From NCBI GenBank assembly GCA_014526335.1, contig JACTAT010000006.1, forward strand, positions 4,161,202-4,225,201: a stretch of DNA of 64,000 nucleotides, written 5' to 3'. This document shows, piece by piece, positions 62,101-64,000 of this stretch. How positions within the stretch are numbered: position 1 is the first letter of the stretch; every line of letters starts with the position of its first letter. Made by a program: the position numbers and the translations under genes. The notes below the pieces were generated by a model. It worked only from the letters and a program-made list of their open reading frames with translations, had not been told where the DNA came from and searched no databases. This DNA comes from Chrysaora quinquecirrha (taxonomy: Eukaryota; Cnidaria; Scyphozoa; Semaeostomeae; Pelagiidae).

Positions 62101-64000
62101 TGCTTCATAGTTAGTCATGGGCATTGGTACTAGAAATATCAAATGATACAGAAGTTCAAATAGATACAAGAACAAAAGTTTTACTTTAAGTTAAGTATAG
62201 TTAATAATTCGAAACATGATAGCATCTACATTGCATACGAATCGGTATTGGGGAAGGTAGAGGTATTGGTAGAGGTAAAGGGAAATATTGTCGTAAATGT
62301 TGCATATGCACTGGTAAATCGTATAGGTTTGTTGTAGGCATTGCATAATGCAGGCCATGAATGTCAAATATGACTCGCGTTCCCTTTCTTCACAGAAAAT
62401 ACAGGAAATAACCCCCCCAAAAAAATATGTTTTGCTTACGTATATGCACTAAACTGTCAAAAGTACATTACCGATTCTCGTTGGGCGCTGTTAATTACTC
62501 CTAACCTATATTGTTTTTGGGGGAGGGGGATATGCTGCTGTTTACCAAATGCAAGTGTTCCAAGACTTTTGGCAGGGATTGTATGAGTATGTCGTAGGTG
62601 TTGCAAGGTTGTTGTAGGTTTGTACATGTATATTTTATAGGTGTATTGTAGGTATAAGGTATGGGTATGCTGCATTTGTTGTTTAAGTACAGAGGGTTGT
62701 ATGTAGGTATTGTATAGTAAATTGTAGGTATTTTGTAAGTTGTTGTTGTAAAGGGATTATACAAGCGTAATTAGGTACATTGTATAGGTGCATTGTAGTT
62801 TTACGGTATGCGTATGAGGCAATTATTATTTAGGTACGCTGTAGGTAGTGTAAAAGTATACTGTATTGATGAATTGTAGGTGTATCGTGAAGGTATGTTG
62901 TAGGTATAAGGTATGGGTATATTGCAATTGTTACATAGGTTAGTTAGTATGTTGTGGGTATTGTAAAGTGTATTGTATTTTGTAGGTATAAGGCGCATTG
63001 TAGGTATATTCTGGTGTATTGTAGGTATATTGTATAGGTAAGTTGTAGGTGTTGTAAAGGTATGTCGTAGTTCTTGTAGAGGTATATTGCATAGGTGCAT
63101 TGTAGGTTTATTATATTTGTGTATTTAGGTTAAAGGTACGGGTTTGTAACTGTCGTTGTATAGGTATGTTGTAGGTATTGTAAAGGTATATTGTATTTGT
63201 GTACTATTGATTTATTGTAATAGGCTGATGCAGGTGGTATGTGTATATTGTAATTGTAATATAGGTATATTGAAGGTATTATGTATGTTGTATTGGAGTA
63301 ATGTAGTTAATGGTGAAGTTATGTTGTAGGTAGCTATACTGGTTTGTATGTTGTAGGTGTTGTATAGGTATATTGCACGAGTTTAATGTAGGTTTTTTGT
63401 AATAGGTGTGTTGTACAGGCATGTTGTATAGGTATGCTGAAAATTGAATTGCGACGACCTGTAACCTTGCGAATGTACAAACATTTCAAACTCTGGTATG
63501 CGTAAAACACAACTCACTTGAATTGACCGTTGCTGCAGACCTACCATTGGCATTTCCAGCACCGGTGTTTCCAGCTACCTGTGGAATACCAACCTCGGTA
63601 TTTGGCTCAGCCGGCTTCTTAGTAGGTTTTGGGGAAGCAGTCGAGTCACCCTTTTTCGCAATATCGCTAAGGATACCCGACCGGGCCAGCCCGTTTGTGT
63701 CTTGCCAACTCATTCTCGATCCTGAGCTGGTAATGCTCATTATGGATTGTCTTTGTAATGCATCAACATTGGCATTATTCAGACTACTTTGTGAAGGCTC
63801 TTGGATCAGGGCTGCGCTATTTACGGTTGGGCTTAGGCCTAGACCGGCTTCAAACTCAGGAGTGCCAATGCTACTCTTTCTGAGAGCATATTCGCTAGGT
63901 TTCGCTGCAATCATTGGCATGCTATTCAATGTAGTTTCCACATTGAAGTTTCTAGAAGCTGCTACTGTTGTTTTGGGTGCATTACTTCTTGTTTCCCAAG
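34838..64000 (-). CDS. Modular extracellular protein: CTLD2-LamG2-PA14(2)-LamG-EGF-WSC-PLAT (5' incomplete)
   Basis: Exons in transcript order: 64000-63518 (open at the window edge), 62129-61971, 61273-60884, 59919-59753, 59081-58871, 58209-58087, 57469-57261, 56467-56124, 55553-55471, 54413-54193, 53557-53385, 52857-52607, 51608-51287, 50131-49959, 49696-49492, 48612-48496, 47654-47482, 47365-47327, 46947-46834, 46161-45899, 45193-44944, 43819-43751, 43344-43291, 41453-41433, 40248-40132, 39438-39322, 38426-38112, 37578-37434, 36468-36366, 35605-35468, 34843-34838. Every border is GT/AG and every phase matches, giving about 1850 codons without a stop. The modules are extracellular disulfide-rich or carbohydrate-binding types, so a secreted or surface-tethered recognition or matrix protein is inferred. 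The signal peptide would be upstream. No membrane helix is visible, which argues against polycystin despite shared CTLD, WSC and PLAT modules. No orthologue named. Confidence 0.85.
37687..37891 (-). repeat. Family-A SINE
   Basis: Reading the minus strand: a tRNA-like head with inverted B box (GGCTCGAACCCCG, in a partly duplicated form), then body TAGCACTAGTCTCAAGGATC and an AGGTGTAATGGTGAATTT end. It matches the copies at 44625 and 48761. It lies between the WSC and PLAT exons. Confidence 0.7.
38112..38426 (-). CDS. WSC domain
   Basis: This 1-1 exon of 105 residues contains LGCYKDDVNRRDLPNNVALR, TQEECVRACAMQDKMYAYFG, GKNCFCGKSYGKYGKADDKS and CSKRCAGNENENCGGD. The YxGCYxD opening, CxxxC, C-x-C-G and CxGNxxxxCGG signatures are those of WSC domains, known from yeast stress sensors, polycystin-1 and kremen as putative carbohydrate binders. 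Frame-overlapping ORFs in this place are shadows. Confidence 0.94.
39322..39438 (-). CDS. Basic linker exon before WSC
   Basis: This 1-1 exon of 39 residues is Lys-rich (KPAAENPVVKRMNIPKYPKE, then SKEAKKAKVKT). No domain recognised. VVKR and KEAKKAK could be protease-sensitive, but that is conjecture. Confidence 0.78.
40132..40248 (-). CDS. EGF-like domain
   Basis: One 1-1 exon, 39 residues, six cysteines in EGF order: CDPNPCRNSAKC, then YKCVCTSDFTGKHC. There is no D/N-x-D/N-E/Q calcium consensus before the first Cys, so probably not a calcium-binding EGF. It stands between the acidic spacer and a basic linker. Confidence 0.93.
41433..43819 (-). CDS. Three short acidic linker exons
   Basis: Exons 43751..43819 (DGQQTDSLLALTQAGSGSEL), 43291..43344 (DSYSMENRVGEDTEEELA) and the 21-nt micro-exon 41433..41453 (GELEKMK) are all phase 1-1 with good splice sites. 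They form an acidic spacer between LamG 3 and EGF. GSGSEL next to acidic residues resembles glycosaminoglycan attachment sites, but this is speculation. Being symmetric, each could be skipped without frame change. Confidence 0.65.
41505..42540. repeat. Diverged tandem duplication, about four units
   Basis: GATAGCTACCAGTTGCTGTT occurs near 41570 and 41762. GTGCATAATGTTATCTGT occurs near 41621 and 41811. CTTACAATGGTCATATTGCA occurs near 42032 and 42271. Each is followed by variants of CTGTCTTTCAA, GATGT and GATCTGAATA...GTCGA. Units are roughly 190-240 bp. It lies in the intron between the 43291 and 41433 exons. No coding capacity. Confidence 0.75.
44625..44797 (+). repeat. Family-A SINE, plus orientation
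   Basis: A tRNA-like head (GGCGTCGTAGTGTAATCCAG, with B-box-like GTGTTCGAGCCC) is followed by a body with TTAACCTATTACTGAGATCC and GCGACTGGCGCTAAA. It ends in (CACCTT)n. The inverted copy at 48761 shares all these parts. Confidence 0.78.
44944..47365 (-). CDS. Linker and LamG/ConA-like module 3
   Basis: Micro-exon 47327..47365 (GGKVGPGPNDLSE) is a Gly/Pro linker. Exons 46834..46947, 45899..46161 and 44944..45193 form the module: KPVGLFPFNEASLREI, DSAFEFKGKQDSYLEIPNDG, ITMLANIYPTGDDGPIINYK, WGVHMWQF, LDKWNQVGASYDNNTGVSQL, then FFKGKVACIQIYDKALTEQQ and a final CPKK. The W.G/V.A.Y...T..LW.DG..V pattern and the closing IQIYDKAL are standard LamG_3 features. Confidence 0.88.
47482..49696 (-). CDS. 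PA14 module 2 (three exons)
   Basis: Exons 49492..49696, 48496..48612 and 47482..47654 (205+117+173 nt, phases 1-2-2-1) contain NPFAGVVREVWYEVPGYQVS, FPNNPSSTEIIDKFDAPF, YGSRLSGYFRAPETGDYRFY, ELWISSDESESN, GWTDHNQWLKF and IFLMAGKHYYIRAYQKADK. It is a close partner of PA14 module 1: the first two exons together equal the single first exon of module 1 in length. Confidence 0.9.
47931..48076. repeat. (TTAG)n tetranucleotide array
   Basis: About 145 bases of GTTA/TTAG repeats with occasional CTAG or TTAA variants. Not the TTAGGG animal telomere repeat. It lies in an intron between two PA14 module-2 exons. Confidence 0.95.
48761..48950 (-). repeat. Family-A SINE, minus orientation
   Basis: It starts with (GAAGGT)n and has GCGCTAGTCACTAGGATCTC, GTTAACTAACCGAGACC and the inverted head CTGGGCTTGAACCCTGAT ... 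AGATTACACTACGGCGCC. This is the best-preserved reference copy for the family. Confidence 0.8.
49203..49432. mobile_element. MITE-like copy related to the element at 50888
   Basis: It shares GGGAGA, GCGACA/CACTCGTATGTTTTGCCACC and the ending CGACATGTCTCCTGG with 50888-51163. The left end is degraded (GACTAAACTACAGGAAATT). Confidence 0.55.
49959..51608 (-). CDS. PA14 module 1 (two exons)
   Basis: Exons 51287..51608 and 49959..50131 (322+173 nt, phases 1-2-1) contain NPFPGLIREVWKNTPGSTMA, FPxNPSS-type YPNNPSSIEVIENFDAPF, YGSKLKGYFVAPETGNYTFY, CSKSCELHFS and then SSPEIFMIAGKYYYLEAVQK and LSVGVRMPSG. The GYFxAPExGxYxF core is typical of PA14 beta-barrels, which in metazoan proteins often bind glycans or mediate adhesion. 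The same coding length is seen in PA14 module 2. Confidence 0.88.
50888..51163. mobile_element. MITE-like element, about 276 bp
   Basis: The ends are GGCTAAACTAGGAGACAT and, inverted, ATGTCTCCTAGTTTAGCTGC. The interior has further inverted blocks (GTCGCGCACGACATGTC against GACATGGTCACGCGTGACATG). Repeated TTTAGCCA blocks mark the family. Confidence 0.72.
52607..54413 (-). CDS. LamG/ConA-like module 2 (three exons)
   Basis: Exons 54193..54413, 53385..53557 and 52607..52857 (645 nt, phases 1-0-2-1) contain MDGGLAIDGSKGWLEINDYD, CLKNPSECHHGFAVSFKL, GGHKDGMKGISVYILNDNLY, RWQRVVMTWRLDKGLWVYTD and FGIGSFAIFSRFLSRQDTEH. They align residue for residue in pattern with module 1, but the third intron sits at a different place. 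A (ATG)n microsatellite and a MITE lie in its introns. Confidence 0.82.
53060..53140. repeat. (ATG)n / (GAT)n microsatellite
   Basis: An almost pure GAT run, continuing as degenerate GATCATGAT-type sequence to about 53300. Poly-Ser and poly-His ORFs on the minus strand are artefacts of this tract. Confidence 0.95.
53776..53935 (-). repeat. Family-B SINE-like copy, inverted
   Basis: CCACAAGTGGCATACCACAA and GATTCTAACCTGGACT are inverted versions of the blocks at 11803 and 16722. GCTCAATGAAATCGCCAAGT matches the inverted GATTTCATTGAGCTC of 11795-11815. Confidence 0.65.
53934..54140. mobile_element. Short inverted-repeat element
   Basis: CTCCAGGGCTGTGGCGTACC at the left is matched by the inverted GGATACGCCACTGCTCCAGG at the right. 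The interior is G-run and C-run rich (GGGGGGTCAGGACCCCCC). It abuts the SINE at 53776 and stops about 50 bases before the next exon. Confidence 0.65.
55471..57469 (-). CDS. LamG/ConA-like module 1 (three exons)
   Basis: Exons 57261..57469, 56124..56467 and 55471..55553 (phases 1-0-2-1, 636 nt) contain YWPLLKNTKSGLSGNRPIAV, then GGDFHGKCISDPDKCSKGLS with a Cys pair, GGSKGFTIYIQNNKMHYKVI, RWEEIVMTWHNYKGITVFIN, PRLLIGRR and MAIASLAVFSKQLS. The pattern of a WEEIVMTW strand, then INGA, then a final AVFSKxLS helix-like end, fits the concanavalin-A/laminin-G jelly-roll. Ligand unknown. Confidence 0.8.
58087..58209 (-). CDS. Linker exon after the lectin domains
   Basis: This 1-1 exon of 41 residues is charged (GPKGEKVLGIDDEGFLKPVS then KDEAARNEQISKGGPRP). 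No known domain. It begins with a single collagen-like GPKGE and ends Gly/Pro-rich, like a hinge. Confidence 0.8.
58871..59919 (-). CDS. C-type lectin-like domain 2 (two exons)
   Basis: Exon 59753..59919 gives CPKTWKKLNLNSVSGCYHMF, then EAEQECESNDAHLVSILSEE. Exon 58871..59081 gives NYWIGFNDKDSEGDWEWSDR, FTNWDDNSPNN, CAAFSAGGKWHDEPC and FICKRK. The WIG core, NW..., cysteines and WHD triad are typical. NSPNN stands at the EPN position, closer to a sugar-binding site than in domain 1, but Glu is replaced by Ser. An intron (phase 0) splits this domain after MIYQ; domain 1 has none. Confidence 0.92.
60884..61273 (-). CDS. C-type lectin-like domain 1 (single exon)
   Basis: This phase 1-1 exon codes about 130 residues. 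CGDGWEGASGDFGTFCYKKM opens the fold, followed by AQAECKGMNSHVFSIL, LWIGYRDKGMDGFWNWTDGS, NWAP..., CVMLQSDEGKWKDMPC and FLCK. Canonical CTLD cysteines and the WIG core are present. The Ca-dependent sugar motif (EPN/QPD in most binders) is replaced by PEADDDN before the conserved Cys, although a W-K-D follows. Sugar binding through the canonical site is therefore doubtful, and a protein ligand is possible. Confidence 0.9.
61971..64000 (-). CDS. Modular gene exons 1-2 in window: Ser/Thr/Pro/Asn-rich low-complexity region
   Basis: Exon 63518..64000 (open upstream) and exon 61971..62129 code about 214 residues rich in Ser, Asn, Ala, Pro and Thr, for example SPKPTKKPAEPNTE and LPSPSTTTSNVHKKN. There are no cysteines. 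This looks like a flexible, possibly O-glycosylated stalk at the N-terminal side of the lectin domains. Both borders are phase 1. The reading frame is open to the window edge, so the true start is outside. Confidence 0.75.
62215..63440. repeat. Degenerate GTA-rich satellite-like tract
   Basis: For 1.2 kb the DNA consists of imperfect variants of TTGTAGGTAT / TTGTATAGGTA with little else. It fills most of the intron between the first two in-window exons of the modular gene. Tyr/Thr/Asn-rich ORFs on the minus strand here are artefacts. Confidence 0.85.

Noticed and set aside
62457..63100. Tyr/Thr/Asn-rich ORFs on the minus strand
   Set aside because: Translation of the GTA-rich repeat tract in an intron.
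34838..64000. Calling the modular gene polycystin-1
   Set aside because: CTLD, WSC and PLAT are shared, but no PKD/REJ/GAIN region or transmembrane segment is visible, and LamG and PA14 pairs are not typical.
1..64000. CRISPR arrays, operons, bacterial promoters or riboswitches
   Set aside because: The sequence is clearly spliced animal DNA; the only regular array is the contiguous 73-bp minisatellite without spacers.

Overview
The window is nuclear DNA from an animal. It is AT-rich and its genes are split into many small exons with GT/AG introns. Introns carry tRNA-derived SINEs, short inverted-repeat elements and microsatellites. One gene builds an extracellular protein from C-type lectin, LamG/ConA-like, PA14, EGF, WSC and PLAT modules. 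That style, together with well-conserved TMEM258 and SND1, suggests an early-branching marine animal. A cnidarian is my best guess, but this is inference, not proof.

Layout: (1) 1-846, + strand: the last two coding exons of TMEM258, an oligosaccharyltransferase accessory subunit. (2) 2700-22441, - strand: SND1/Tudor-SN, with 23 coding exons recovered and convergent with TMEM258. Three short parts were not found: the end of SN4, part of SN5 and the extreme C-terminus. (3) 22442-25391: no gene recognised. (4) 25392-31847, - strand: a two-exon C2H2 zinc-finger gene of about 1190 codons with a Cys/His-rich tract and split finger clusters. Its large exon needs two one-base corrections to stay open. 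(5) 31848-34837: no gene; SSRs and a diverged tandem duplication. (6) 34838-64000, - strand, 5' end beyond the window: 31 coding exons whose phases chain without a break over about 1850 codons. The order is Ser/Thr/Pro-rich tail, CTLD, CTLD, LamG, LamG, PA14, PA14, LamG, EGF, WSC, PLAT, then a predicted two-codon last exon.

The four genes look functionally unrelated: ER glycosylation, RNA metabolism, transcription and extracellular matrix or recognition. The most interesting item is the modular gene. Nearly all its module borders are phase-1 introns. Its paired modules have identical or near-identical coding lengths but different intron positions, so it records module duplication followed by intron gain or loss. 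Non-coding DNA carries at least three SINE families, several MITE-like elements (one with TA-flanked mariner-type ends), a 73-bp minisatellite touching an SND1 splice donor, and diverged tandem duplications.

All exon borders were read by eye from splice signals, reading frame and family resemblance. None has transcript support here.
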